A stretch of DNA of 64,000 bases. Origin: Protonemura montana (Eukaryota > Arthropoda > Insecta > Plecoptera > Nemouridae). The position numbers and the translations under genes were made by a program. Location: the NCBI GenBank assembly GCA_947568835.1, contig OX387609.1, forward strand, positions 18,125,208-18,189,207. Reading direction: 5' to 3'. How positions within the stretch are numbered: position 1 is the first letter of the stretch; the number at the start of each line of letters is the position of its first letter. Below, one piece after another: positions 27,301-41,065 of the stretch. A model generated the notes under the pieces. That model was not told where the DNA came from. It ran no database searches and saw only the letters and a list, made by a program, of their open reading frames with translations.

Positions 27301-30300
27301 CCTATGTCATGCGGCAAGTCCTGCCCCATATCCTGCCCCATGTCCTGCCCTATGTAATGCCCAATGTCCTGCACCATGTCCTGCCCCACGTCCTTACCCA
27401 AATCCTGCTTCATGTCCTGCTTCATATCCTGTCCAATGTCCTGACCCATGTCCTGTCTCATTTCATGCCTCATGTCCTGTCGCATGTTCTGCCCCATGTC
27501 CTGGCGCATGTCCTGCCCCATGTCCAGCCCCATGTCCTGCCCCATTTCCTTCCCTAATGTCCTGCCCCAAGTGCTATACCATTTCATGCCTCATGTCCTG
27601 TCGCATGTCCTGCTCTATGTCCTGTAACATGTCCCGCCCGATGTCCTGCCTCATGTCTTGCCTCATGTCCAGCCCCATGTCATGTCCCATGTCCTTGCCT
27701 ATGTTCTGCCCCACGGCCTGCCTTATGTTGTTCCATGTCCTGCCCCATGTCCTGCCTCATATCCAGTCCCATGTCCTGCCTCATGTCCTGCCCCTTTCCT
27801 GCCCCATGTCCTGTCCCATGACCTGCACCATATCCTGCTCCAAATCCCGTCGCATGTCCTGCCCCAAATCTTGCCCTATGTCCTGCCCATGTCCGGCACC
27901 ATGTCCTGCCCCAAGTCCTGTCCTATGTCCTGCCCCATGTCCTGCCCCATGTCCTGCCCCATGTCCTGCCCCATGTCCTGCCCCATGTCCTGCCCCAAGT
28001 CAAGTCCCATGTTCTGCCCTAATTCCTGCAGCTAATTCCATGTCCTGCCTCTTGTCCAGTAACATGTCCCGCCCGATGTTCTGCCCTACGTCCTGCCCCA
28101 TGTTCTGTACCATTTCATGCCCCATGTCTTGTCGCATGTCCTGCCCTATGTCCTGTTACATGTCCCGCCCGATGTCCTGCCCCATGTCCTGTCCCAGGAC
28201 ATCCACCATATCCTGCCCAAAATCCCGTCGCATGTCCTGCCCCATATCCTTTCCAATATTACGCTTCATGTCCTGTAACATGTCCTGCCCTATGTCATGC
28301 GCCAAGTCCTGCCCCATATCCTGCCCCATGTCCTACCCTATGTAATGCCCCAAGTCCTGCACCATGTCCTGCCCCATGTCCTGACCCATGTTCTGTTTCA
28401 TGTCATGCCTAATGGCCTGTCGCATGTTCTGCCCCATGTCCTGGCCCATGTCCTGCCTTATGTCCTGCCCCATGTCCTGCCCCATGTCCTGAACAATGTC
28501 CTGCCCCATGTCCTGTCTCATGTCCTGCCCAATGTCCTGCCCCATGTTATGTACCATTTCATGCCCCATGTCCAGTCCCATGTCCTGCCTCATGTCCTGC
28601 CACATGTCCTGCCACATGTCCTGCCCCATGTCCTGTCCCATGACCTTCACCATATCCTACCCCAAATCCCAACGCATGTCCTGCCTTAAATCCTGCACTA
28701 TGTCCTGCCCCATGTCCTGCCTTATATCCTTTCCAAAATTAATCCCCATGTCCTGTAACATGTCCTGCCTTATTTCCTGCCCTATGTCCTGGCCCATGTC
28801 CTGCCCCATGTCTTGCTCAAAGTCCTGCCCCATGTCCTGCCCCTTGTCCTGCCAAATGTCAAAACGCTTGTCCTGCCCCATGTACTGCCCCATGTCCTGC
28901 ATCATGTCCTGCCCTATGTCCTGCCCCATGTCCTGCCCTATGTCCTGCCTCAAGTCCTGTCCCTTGTCCTGGCCTAATTCCTGTCCCATGTCCTTCCCCA
29001 TGTCCTGACCCTCATCCTGCCTCATGTCCTGCCCCATGTCTTGCCCCATGTCCTGACCCATGTTCTGTCTCATGTCATGCGTCATGTCCTAACGCATGTT
29101 CTGCCCCATAACCTGGCCCATAGCCTGCCCCATGTCCTGCCCCATGTTCTGCCCCATGTCCTGCGCCATGTCCTGTCGCATGTTCTGCCCCATGTACTGG
29201 CCCATGTCCTGCCCTATGTCTTGCAAAAAGTCCTGCCCCAAGTTCTGCCTCATGTCCAGCCCCATGTCCTGTCCCATGTCCGGGCCTATGTCCTGCCCCA
29301 CGGCCTGCCTCATGTTGTTCCATTTCCTGCCCCATATCCTTCCCACGTTCTGTCTCATGTGTTGGTCCAAGTCCTGCCCCTTGTCCTGTCGCATTTTCAT
29401 GCCTCATGTTCTGCCTCATGTCTTGCAAAATGTCCTGCCCCATGTCCTGTCCCATGTCCGGGCCTATGTCCTGCCCCACGGCCTGCCTCATGTTGTTCCA
29501 TTTCCTGCCCCATATCCTGCTCATGTTTTGTCTTATGTGTTGGTCTAAGTCCTTCCCCTTTGTCCTGTCGCATTTTCATGCCTCATGTTCTGCCCATGTC
29601 CTACCCCATGTACAGCCCCATTTCCTGTCGCACGTCCTGTCCCATGTCCTTTCCCATTTTCTGCCTCATGACCTGCTTGATGTCCTACCTCATGTCCTGC
29701 CCCTAGCTTTCCCAAAGTCCTGCCCCATGTCCTGCCTCATTTCCTGGCCTATGTCCTGCCATATGTCCTGACCCATGTCCTTCCCCATTTCCTGCCTCAT
29801 GGCCTGCCCCATATCCTGCCCCATGTCCTGCCTCATGTCTTGCCAAAAGTCCTGCCCCATGTCCTGCCCCATATCCTGCCCCATGTCCTGCCAAATGTCA
29901 AAACGCATGTCCTGCCCCATGTCCAGTAACATGTCCCGCCCGATGTCCTGCCCTATGTCCTGCCCCATGTTCTGTACCATTTTATGCCCCATGTCTTGTC
30001 GCATGTCCTGTCCTATGTCCTGTTACTTGTCCCGCCCGATGTCCTGCCCCATGTCCTGTCCCATGACATCCACCATATCCTGCCCCAAATCCCGTCGCAT
30101 GTCCTGCCCCATATCCTTTCCAATAATTCGCCCCATGTCCTGTAACATGTCCTGCCCTATGTCATGCGCCAAGTCCTGCCCCATATCCTGCCACATGTTC
30201 TACCCTATGTAATGCCCCAAGTCCTGCACCATGCCCGCATGTCCTGCCCCTTGTCCAGTAACATGTCCCGCCTGATGTGCTGCCCTACGTCCTGCCCCAT

Positions 30301-31893
30301 ATCCTGCCCCATGTCCTGACCATTATCCTTCCCTTTGTCCTGCCCCATGTCTTGCCCCATGTCCTGACCCATGTGTTGTCCCAAGTGCTGCCCCTTGTCC
30401 TGTCGCATGTCATGCCCCATGTCCTGCCCCATGTCTTGCCAAAAGTCCTGTCCCAAGTCCTGCCCCATATCCTGCCCCATGTCCTGCCCCATGTCTTTTC
30501 ATGACCTAACCTTATTCCTGCCCCATGTCCTGCCCCATGTGCTGCCCCATGTCCTTCCCTAATGTAATGCCCCATGTTCTGTACTATTTCATGCCTATGT
30601 CCTTTCGCATGTCCTGCCCTATGTCCTTTCGCATGTCCTGCCCTATGTCCTGTAACATGTCCCGCCCGATGTCCTGCCCCATGTCCTGCCTCATATCCAG
30701 TCCCATGTCCTGCCTCACGTCCTGCCCCTTTCCTGCGCCATGTCCCGTCGCATGTCCTGCCCCAAATCTTGCCCTATGTCCTGCCCCATGTCCTGTCCTA
30801 TGTCCTATCCAATATTATGCCCCATGTCCTGCCCCATGTCCTGCCTTATGTAATGCCCCATGTCCTGCACCATGTCCTGCCCCATGTCCTGGCCCATATT
30901 ATGCTCCATGTCCTGCCACATAGTCTGTCCAATGTCCTGCCCTATATCCTGTCGCATGCATGCCTCATGTCTTGCCCAAAGTCCTGTCCCATGTCCTGCC
31001 CTTATTCCTGCCCCATGTCCTGCCCCATGTCCTGCCCCATATCCTGGCCCATGTCCTGCCCCTTGTCCTGCCAAATGTCAAAACGCATGTCCTGCCCCAT
31101 GTACTGCCCCATGTCCTGCATCATGTCTTGCCCAAAGTCCTGCCTTATGTCCTGCCCCAAGTCCTGCGACATGTCCTTCCCTAATGTTCTGACCCAAGTT
31201 CTATACCATTTCATGCCCCATCTCCTGTCGCATGTCCTGCCCTATGTCCTGTAACAGGTCCCGCCCGACGTCCTGCCCCATGTCCTGCCTCATGTCCCGT
31301 CCCATGTCCTGCCTCATGTCCTTCCCCATGTCCTGCCCCATGTCCTGTCCCATGTCCTGCACCAGCTCCTGCCACTAATCCCGTCGCATGTCCGGCCCCA
31401 AATCCTGCCCTATGTTCTGCCCCATTTCCTGCCCCATATCCTTTCCAATTTTATGCTCCATGTCCTGTAACATGTCCTGCCCTATGTCATGCGGCAAGTC
31501 CTGCCCCATATCCTGCCCCATGTCCTGCCCTATGTAATGCCCAATGTCCTGCACAATGTCCTGCCCCACGTCCTGGCCCATATCCTGCTTCATGTCCTGC
31601 TTCATATCCTGTCCAATGTCCTGCCCTATATCCAGTTGCATGCATGCCTCATGTCTTGCCCAAAGTCTTTACCCATGTCCTGCCCCATGTCCTGCTCCGT
31701 GTCCTGCCCCAAGTCCTGTCCCATGTCCTGCCTTAATTCCTGCCCCATGTCCTGCCGTATTTCCTGCCCCGTGTCCTGCCCCATGTCCTGCTTTATGTCT
31801 TGCCCAAAGTCCTGCCCCATGTCCTGCCCCATGTCCTGCCCCATGTACCGCCCGATGTCCTGCCCCATGTCCTACCCCATGTCCCGCCCGATG
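21384..31893 (+). repeat. HOR A, copy A3 (10,510 bp, internally rearranged)
   Basis: Seen: A3 is a mosaic of A2-type pieces. 21,384-24,302 matches A2 12,609-15,527. 24,303 to about 25,357 matches A2 from 17,431 at offset 6,872, skipping 1,903 bp. From about 25,357 to the end it matches A2 from about 14,895 to 21,383 at offset 10,462, later 10,510. Parts of the unit are therefore present twice and one part is skipped once. A 48-bp block near 25,165 and 28,755 is absent from A1 and A2. The match to A2 ends near 31,893. Confidence 0.85.
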
Positions 31894-32495
31894 TCCTGCC
31901 CCATGTCCTGCCTCATGTCCAGTCCCATGTCCTGCCTCATGTCCTGCCCCATGTCCTACCCCGTTTCCTCTTCCATGACCTGCACCATTTCCTGCCCCAA
32001 ATCCCGTCGCATGTCCTGCCCCCAATTCCTGCCCTATGTGATGCCCCATCTCCTGCCCCATATCCTTTCCAATATTATGCCCCATGTCCTGTAACATGTC
32101 CTGCCCTATGTCATGCGCCAAGTCCTGCACCATATCCTGCCACATGTCCTGCCCTATGTATTGCCCCAAGTCCTGTCCCATGTCCTGCCCTAGTTCCTGC
32201 CCCATGTCCTGCCCCATGTCCTGACCCTTATTCTGTCGCATGTTCTGCCCCATGTCCTGGCCCATGTCCTGCCCCATGTTTGCCTAAAGTCCTGCCCCAA
32301 GTTCTGCCTCATGTCCAGCCCCATGTCCTGTCCCATGTCCTGCCCCATATCCTGCCCATGTTCTGTCTCATGTGTTGGTCCAAGTCCTACCCCTTGTCCT
32401 GTCGCATTTTCATGCCTCATGTTCTGCCCCATGTCCTGCCTCATGTCCTGCCTCATGTCCTGCCCCATGTCCTGACCAATGTCCTTCCCCATTTC
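31894..32495 (+). repeat. Diverged satellite between the A array and the U0 right arm
   Basis: Seen: monomer-derived sequence with no long near-identical partner in the window. Its first part resembles the marker order near 39,730-39,930 (GATGCCCCATCTCC, then ATGCGCCAAG). Its later part resembles the A-type segment near 9,960-10,120 (TGTGTTGGTCC, GCATTTTCATGCC). No gene or other element is visible. Confidence 0.6.
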
Positions 32496-34556
32496 CTGCC
32501 TCATGTCCTGCCCCATGTCCTGCCCCATGTCCTGCCTCATGTCTTGCCAAAAGTCCTGCCCCATGTCCAGCCCTATGTCCTGCCCCATGTCCTGTCCCAT
32601 GTCCTGCCCTAATTCCTGCCCCATGTCCTGCCCCATGTCCTGCCTCATATCCTGCCCCATGTCCTGCAAATGTCCTGCCAAATGTCAAAACGCATGTTCT
32701 GCCCCATGTCCAGTAAAATGTCCCTCCCGATGTCCTGCCGTATGTCCTGCCCCATGTCCTGCCCCATGTCTTGCCCAAAGTCCTGCCCCGTGTTCTTCCC
32801 CATGGCCTGCCCCATGTCCCGCCCGATGTCCTGCCCCATGTCCTCCCTTATGTCCAGTCCCATGTCCTGCCTCATGTCCTGCCCCATGTCCTGCCCCATG
32901 TCCTGTCCCATGACCTGCACCATATCCTGCCCCAAATCCCGTCGCGTGTCTGCCCCAAATCCTGCCCTATGTCCTGCCCCATGTCCTGCCCCATATCCTT
33001 TCCAATATTACGCCCCATGTCCTGTAACATGTCCTGCCCTATGTCATGCGCCAAGTCCTGCCCCATATCCTGCCCCATTTCCTACCCTATGTTATGCCCC
33101 AAGTCCTGCCTCATATCCTGTCCAATGTCCTGCCCAATATCCTGTCGCATGCATGCCTCATGTCTTGCCCAAAGTCTTGCCCCATGTCCTGTCCCATGTC
33201 TTGCCCCATGTCCTGCCCCAAGTCCTGTAGCATGTCCTGACATTATTCCTGCCCCATGTCCTGCCTTATTACCTGCCCCATGTCCTGCCCCATGTCCTGC
33301 CCCATGTCTTGCCCAAAGTCCTGCCCCATGTCCTGCCACATGGCCTGCCCCAAGTCCCGCCCGATGTCCTGCCCCATGTCCTGTAACATGTCCTGCCCTA
33401 TGTCATGCGCCAAGTCCTGCCCCATATCCTGCTACATGTCCTGCCCTATGTAATGCCCAATGTCCTGCACCATGTCCTGCCCCATGTCCTGGCCCATATC
33501 CTGCTCCATGTCCTGCCTCATATCCTATTCAATGTCCTGCCCTTTATCCTGTCGCATGCATGACTCATGTTTTGTCCAAAGTCTTGCCCTATGTCCTGCC
33601 CCATGTTCTGCCCCATGTACAGCCCCATGTCCTGTCTCATGTCCTGTCCCATGTCCTTTCCCATTTTCGGCCTCATGTCCTGCTTGATGTCCTACCTCAT
33701 GTCCTGCCCCTAGCTTTCCCAAAGTCCTGCCCCATGTCCTGCCTCATTTCCTGCCCCATGTCCTGCCATATGTCCTGACCCATGTCCTTCCCCATTTCCT
33801 GCCTCATGTCCTGCCCCATGTCCTGCCCCATGTCCTGCCTTATGTCTTGCCAAAAGTCCTGCCCCATTTCTTACCCTAATTCCTGCCCCATGTCCTGCCC
33901 CATGTCCTGCCCCATATCCTGCCCCATGTCCTGCCCCATGTCCTGCCAAATGTCAAAACGCATGTCCTGCCCCATGTCCAGTAACATGTCCCGCCCGATG
34001 CCCTGCCCTATGTCCTGCCCCATGTTCTGTACAATTTCATGCCCCATGTCTTTGCGCATGTCCTGTCCTATGTCATGTTATATGTCCCGCCCGATGTCCT
34101 GCCCCATGTCCTGTCCCATGACATTCACCATATCCTGCCCCAAATCCCGTCGCATGTCCTGCCCAATATCCTTTCCAAAATTCGCCCCATGTCCTGTAAC
34201 ATGTCCTGCCCTATGTCATGCGCCAAGTCCTCCCCCATATCCTGCCACATTTTCTACCCTATGTAATGCCCCAAGTCCTGCACCATGCCCGCATGTCCTG
34301 CGTCTTGTCCAGTAACATGTCCCGCCCGATGTGCTGCCCTACGTCCTGCCCCATATCCTGCCCCATGTCCTGACCCTTATCCTTCTTCATGTCCTGCCTC
34401 ATGTCCTGCCCCTTGTCCTGTCGCATGTCATTCCTTATGTCCTGCCCCATGTCCTACCCCATGGACAGCCCCATGTCCTGACCCTTATTTCCGGCCCCAT
34501 GTCCTGCCCCATGTCCTGCCCCATGTCTTGCCAAAAGTCCTGTCCCAAGTCCTGCC
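32496..34556 (+). repeat. Super-unit U0, right arm
   Basis: Seen: resumes the marker order of U1 from 38,681 onward, at offsets drifting from 6,185 to 6,509 because of several internal indels. It ends in the flank shared by all super-units: CCCTTATTTCC followed by the CCAAAAGTCCTG monomer variant. It is more diverged from U1 and U2 than those are from each other. Together with 1-3,694 it forms the two arms of U0 around the A array. Confidence 0.75.
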
Positions 34557-37500
34557 CCATATCCTGCCCCATGTCCTGCCCCAAGTCTTTTCATGACCTA
34601 ACCTTATTCCTGCCCCATGTCCTGCCCCATGTGCTGATCCATGTCCTTCCCTAATGTCCTGCCCCATGTTCTGTACTATTTCATGCCTATGTCCTGTCGC
34701 ATGTCCTGCCCTATAACCTGTTACATGTCCCGCCCAATGTCCTGCCCCATGTCCTGCCTCATATCCAGTCCCATGTCCTGCCTCATGTCCTGCCCCTTTC
34801 CTGCCCCATGTCCTGTCCCATGACCTGCACCATATCCTGCTCGAAATCCCGTCGCATGTCCTGCCCCAAATCTTGCCTCATGTCCTGCCTCATGTCCTGT
34901 CCTATATCTTTTCCAATATTATGCCCCATGTCCTGCCCCATGTCCTGCCCTATGTAATGCCCCATGTCCATCACCATGTCCTGCCCCATGTCCTGGCGCA
35001 TATTCTGCTCCATGTCCTGCCTCATAGTCTGTCCAATGTTCTGCCCTATATCCTGTCGCATGCATGCCTCATGTCTTGCCCAAAGTCATGTCCCATGTCC
35101 TGCCCTAATTCCTGCCCCATGTCCTGCCCCATGTCCTGCCCCATATCCTGCCCCATGTCCTGCCCCATGTCCTGCCAAATGTCAAAACGCATGTCCTGCC
35201 CCATGTACTGCCCCATGTCCTGCATCATGTCTTGCCCAAAGTCCTGCCCCATGGCCTGCCCCAAGTCCTGCCCCATGTCCTTCCCTAATGTTCTGCCCCA
35301 AGTTCCATACCATTTCATGCCCCATGTCCTGTCGCATGTCCTGCCCTATGTCCTGTAACATGTCCCGCCCGATGTCCTGCCCCATGTCCTGCCTCATGTC
35401 CTGCCCCATGTCCTGCCCCATGTCCTTTCCCATGACCTGCACCATATCCTGCCACCAATCCCGTCGCATGACCTGCACCAAATCCTGCCCTATGTTCTGC
35501 CCCATTTCCTGCCCCATATCCTTTCCTATTTTATGCTCCATGTCCTGTAACATGTCCTGACCTATGTCATGCGGCAAGGCCTACCCCATATCCTGCCCCA
35601 TGTCCTGCACAATGTCCAACCCCACGTCCTGGCCCATATCCTGCTTCACGTCCTGCTAGATATCCTGTCCAATATCCTGCCCTATATCCAGTTGCATGCA
35701 TGCCTTATGTCTTGTCCAAAGTCTTGACCCATGTCCTGCCCCATGTCCTGCTCCGTGTCCTGCCCCAAGTCCTGTCCCATGTCCTGCCTTAACTCCTGCC
35801 CCATGTCCTGCCGTTTTTTCTGCCCCGTGTTTTGCCCCATGTCCTGCCCCATGTCTTGCCCTATGTGCTGCCCCATTTCCTGCCCCATATCCTTTCCTAT
35901 TTTATGCTCCATGTCCTGTAACATATCCTGACCTATGTCATGCGGCAAGGCCTGCCCCATATCCTGCCCCATGTCCTGCCCTATGTAATGCCCAATGTCC
36001 TGCACAATGTCCTGCCCCACGTCCTGGCCCATATCCTGCTTCATGTCCTGCTACATATCCTGTCCAATGTCCTGCCCTAAATCCTGTCGCATGCATGCCT
36101 CATGTCTTGCCCAAAGTCCTGCCCCATGTGCTGCCCCATGTCCTGCCCCATGTCCTTCCCTAATGTCCTGCCCCAAGTTCTATACCATTTCACGCCCCAT
36201 GTCCTGTCGCATGTCCTGCCCTATGTCCTGTAACATGCCCCGCCCGATGTCCTGCCCCATGTCCTGCCCCATGTCTTGCCAAAAGTCCTGTCCCATGTCC
36301 TGCCGTATATCCTGCCCCATGTCCTGCCCCAAATCTTTTCATGACCTAACCTTATTCCTGCCCCATGTCCTGCCCCATGTGCTGATCCATGTCCTTCCTT
36401 TATGTCCTGCCCCATGTTCTGTACTTTTTCATGCCTATGTCCTGTCGCATGTTCTGCCCTATGTCCTGTAACATGTCCTGCCCTATGTCATGCGCCAAGT
36501 CCTGCCCCATATCCTGCCACATGTTCTACCCTATGTAAAGCCCCAAGTCCTGCACCATGCCCGCATGTCCTGCCCCTTGTCCAGTAACATGTCCCGCCCG
36601 ATGTGCTGCCCTACGTCCTGCCCCATATCCTGCCCCATGTCCTGACCCTTATCCTTCCCCATGTCCTGCCTCATGTCTTGCCCCATGTCCTGACCCATGG
36701 CCTGCCCCATGTCCTGCTCCGTGTCCTGCCCCAAGTCCTGTCCCATGTCCTGCCTTAACTCCTGCCCCATGTCCTGCCGTTTTTTCTCTTCCGTGTCCTG
36801 CCCCATGTCCTGCCCCATGTCTTGCCCTATGTTCTGCCCCATTTCCTGCCCCATATCCTTTCCTATTTTATGCTCCATGTCCCGTAACATGTCCTGACCT
36901 ATGTCATTCAGCAAGGCCTGCCCCATATCCTGCCCCATGTCCTGCCCTATGTAATGCCCAATGTCCTGCACAATGTCCTGCCCCACGTCCTGGCCTATAT
37001 CCTGCTTCATGTCCTGCTACATATCCTGTCCAATGTCCTGCCCTATATCCTGTCGCATGCATGCCTCATGTCTTGCCCCATGTCCTGCCACACGTGCTGA
37101 TCCATGTCCTTCCTTTATGTCCTGCCCCATGTTCTGTACTATTTCATGCCTATGTCCTGTCGCATGTTCTGCCCTATGTCCTGTTACATGTACCCGCCCG
37201 ATGTCCTGCCACATGTCCCGCCTTATGTCCAGTCCCATGTCCCGCCTCATGTCCTGCTCCATGTCCTGCCCCATGTCCTGTCCCATGACCTGCACCATAT
37301 CCTGCTCCAAATCCCGTCGCTTGTTCTGCCCCAAATCTTGCCCTATGTCCTGCCCCATGTCCTGTCCTATATCCTTTCCAATATAATGCCCCATGTCCTG
37401 CCCCATGTCCTGCCCTATGTAATGCCCCATGTCCTGCACCATGTCCTGAACCAAGTCCTGTCCCATGTCATGCCCCATGTCCTGCCCCAAGTCCTGCCCC

Positions 37501-40500
37501 AAGTCCTTTCCCATGTCCTGCCCTAATTCCTGCCCTATGTCCTGCCACATGTCCTGACCCTTATCCTGCCCCATGTCCTGCCTATGTCCTGCCCCATGTC
37601 CTGACCCATGTTCTGTTTCATGTCATGCTTAATGTCCTGTCGCATGTCCTGCCCCATGTCCTGCCCAATGTCCTGCCACATGTCCTGTCTCATGTCCTGC
37701 CCTATGTCCTGCCCCATGTGATGTACCATTTCATGCCCCATGTCTAGTCCCATGTCCTGCCTCATGTCCTGCCACATGTCCTGCCCCAGGTCTTGTCCCA
37801 TGACCTTCACCATATCCTGCCCCAAATCCCAACGCATGTCCTGCCCCTAATCCTGCACGATGTCCTGCCCCATGTCCTGCCCCATATCCTTTCCAAAATT
37901 AATCCCCATGTCCTGTTACATGTCCTGCCTTATTTCCTGCCCCATTTCCTGCCCCATGTCCTGCCCCATGTCTTGCCCAAAGTCCTGCCTTATGTCCTGC
38001 CCCATGTCCTGCCCCATGTCCTTCGCTAATGTCCTGTCCCAAGTTCTATACCATTTCATGCCCCATGTCCTGTCGCATGTCCTGCCCTATGTCCTGTAAC
38101 ATGTCCCGCCCGATGTCCTGCCCCATGTCCTGCCTCATGTCCAGTCCCATGTCCTGCCTCATGTCCTGCCCCATGTCCTGCCCCATGTCCTGTCCCATGA
38201 CCTGCACCATATCCTGCCCCAAATCCCGTCGCATGTCCTGCCCCATTTCCTGCCCCATATCCTTTCCAATATTATGCTCCATGTCCTTTACCATGTCCTG
38301 CCCTCTGTCATGCGGCAAGTCCTGCCCCATATCCTGCCCCATGTCCGTCCCTATGTAATGCCCAATGTCCTGCACCATGTCCTGCCCCACGTCCTGGCCC
38401 ATATCCTGCTTCATGTCCTGCTTCATATCCTGTCCAATGTCCTGACCCATGTTCTGTCTCATGTCATGCCTCATGTCCTGTCGCATGTTCTGCCCCATGT
38501 CCTCGCCCATGTCCTGCCCCATGTCTTGCCCAAAGTCCTGCCCCAAGTTCTGCCTCATATCCAGTCCCATGTCCTGCCTCATGTCCTGCCCCTTTCCTGC
38601 CCCATGTCCTGTCCCACGTCCTTCACCATATCCTACTCCAAATTCCAACGCATGTCCTGCCCCAAATCCTGCACTATGTCCTGCCTCATGTCCTGCCCCA
38701 TGTCCTGCCCCATGTCCTGCCTCATGTCTTGCCAAAAGTCCTGCCCCATGTCCAGCCCTATGTCCTGCCCCATGTCCTGTCCCATGTCCTGCCCTAATTC
38801 CTGCCCCATGTCCTGCCCCATGTCATGCCTCATATCCTGCCCCATGTCCTGCCCCATGTCCTGCCAAATGTCAAAACGCATGTTCTGCCCCATGTCCAGT
38901 AAAATGTCCTGCCCCATGTCTTGCCCAAAGTCCTGCCCCATGTTCTGCCCCATGGCCTGCCCCATGTCCCGCCCGATGTCCTGCCCCATGTATTCCCTTA
39001 TGTCCAGTCCCATGTCCTGCCTCATGTCCTGCCCCATGTCCTGCCCCATGTCCTGTCCCATGAAATGCACCATATCCTGCCCCAAATCCCGCCGCATGTC
39101 TGCCCCAAATCCTGCCCTATGTCCTGCCCAATGTCCTGCCCCATATCCTTTCCAATATTACGCCCCATGTCCTGTAACATGTCCTGCCCTATGTCATGCG
39201 CCAAGTCCTGCCCCATATCCTGCCCCATGTCCTACCCTATGTAATGCCCCAAGTCCTGCACCATGTCCTGCCCCATGTCCTGGCCCATATCCTGCTCCAT
39301 GTCCTGCCTCATATCCTGTCCAATGTCCTGCCCAATATCCTGTCGCATGCATGCCTCATGTCTTGCCCAAAGTCTTGCCCCATGTCCTGCCTCATGTCTT
39401 GCCCCATGTCCTGCCCCAAGTCCTGTAGCATGTCCTGACCTTATTCCTGCCCCATGTCCTGCCTTATTTCCTGCCCCATGTCCTGCCCCATGTCCTGCCC
39501 CATGTCTTGTCCAAAGTCCTGCCCCATGTCCTGCTACATGGCCTGCCCCAAGTCCCGCCCGATGTCCTTTCCCATGTCCTGCCTCATGTCCAGGCCCATG
39601 TCCTGTCACATGTCCTGCCCGATGTCCTGCCCCATGTCCTGTCCCATGACCTGCACCATATCCTGCCCCCAATCCCATCGCATGTCCTGCCCCAAATCCT
39701 GCCCTTTGTCCTGCCCCACGTCCTCCCCCGTGTCCTCTCCCATGACCTGCACCATATCCTGCCCCAAATCCCGTCGCATGACCTGCCCCAAATCCTGCCC
39801 TATGTGATGCCCCATCTCCTGCCCCATATCCTTTCTAATATTATGCCCCATGTCCTGTAACATGTCCTGCCCTATGTCATGCGCCAAGTCCTGCCCCATA
39901 TCCTGCCACATGTCCTGCCCTATGTAATGCCCAATGTCCTGCACCATGTCCTGGCCTATGTCCTGGCCCATATCCTGCTCCATGTCCTGCCTCATATCCT
40001 ATTCAATGTCATGCCCTTTATCCTGTCGCATGCATGACTCATGTTTTGTCCAAAGTCTTGCCCTATGTCCTGCCCCATGTTCTGCCCCATGTACAGCCCC
40101 ATGTCCTGTCTCATGTCCTGTCCCATGTCCTTTCCCATTTTCTGCTTATGTCCTGCTTGATGTCCTACCTCATGTCCTGCCCCTAGCTTTCCCAAAGTCC
40201 TGCCCCATGTCCTGCCTCATTTCCTGACCCATGTCCTGCCATATGTCCTGACCCATGTTCTTCCCCATTTCCTGCCTCATGTCCTGCCCCATGTCCTGCC
40301 CCATGTCCTGCCTTATGTCTTGCCAAAAGTCCTGCCCCATTTCTTGCCATAAATCCTGCCCCATGTCGTGCCCCATGTCCTGCCCCATATCCTGCCCCAT
40401 GTCCTGCCCCATGTCCTGCCAAATGTCAAAACGCATGTCCTGCCCCATGTCCAGTAACATGTCCCGCCCGATGCCCTGCCCTATGTCCTGCCCCATGTTT

Positions 40501-41065
40501 TGTACAATTTCATGCCCCATGTCTTGTCGCATGTCCTGTCCTATGTCATGTTACATGTCCCGCCCGATGTCCTGCCCCATGTCCTGTCCCATGACATTCA
40601 CCATATCCTGCCCCAAATCCCGTCGCATGTCCTGGCCAATATAGTTTCCGAAATTCGCCCCATGTCCTGTAACATGTCCTGCCCTATGTCATGCGTTAAG
40701 TCCTGCCCCATATCCTGCCACATGTTCTACCCTATGTAATGCCCCAAGTCCTGCACCATGCCCGCATGTCCTGCCCCTTGTCCAGTAACATGTCCCGCCC
40801 GATGTGCTGCCCTACGTCCTGCCCCATATCCTGCCCCATGTCCTGACCCTTATCCTTCCCCATGTCCTGCCTCATGTTTTGCCCCATGTCCTGACCCATG
40901 TGTTGTCCCAAGTCCTGCCCCTTGTCCTGTCGCATGTCATTCCTTATGTTCTGCCCCATGTCCTACCCCATGGACAGCCCCATGTCCTGACCCTTATTTC
41001 CTGCCCCATGTCCTGCCCCATGTCCTGCCCCATGTCTTGCCAAAAGTCCTGTCCCAAGTCCTGCC
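34557..41065 (+). repeat. Super-unit U1 (6,509 bp)
   Basis: Seen: from about 34,730 on, U1 aligns with U2 at a constant offset of 6,426 with very few differences; 38,274-39,428 and 44,700-45,854 appear identical. Near its left end U1 keeps 83 bp that U2 and U3 lack. U1 and U2 share an extra A at 37,192 and 43,618 that the U0 left arm lacks, and a 24-bp deletion near 38,235. U1 lacks the A array: its sequence passes through about 38,681 where U0 holds about 28.8 kb more. Confidence 0.9.

Noticed and set aside
38274-39428. 384-codon open frame of Cys- and Pro-rich tetrapeptides, repeated at 44,700-45,854
   Set aside because: Overlapping long open frames exist in other frames and on the other strand. 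They follow from a stop-free 12-bp consensus. No splice context, domain or codon bias supports a gene.
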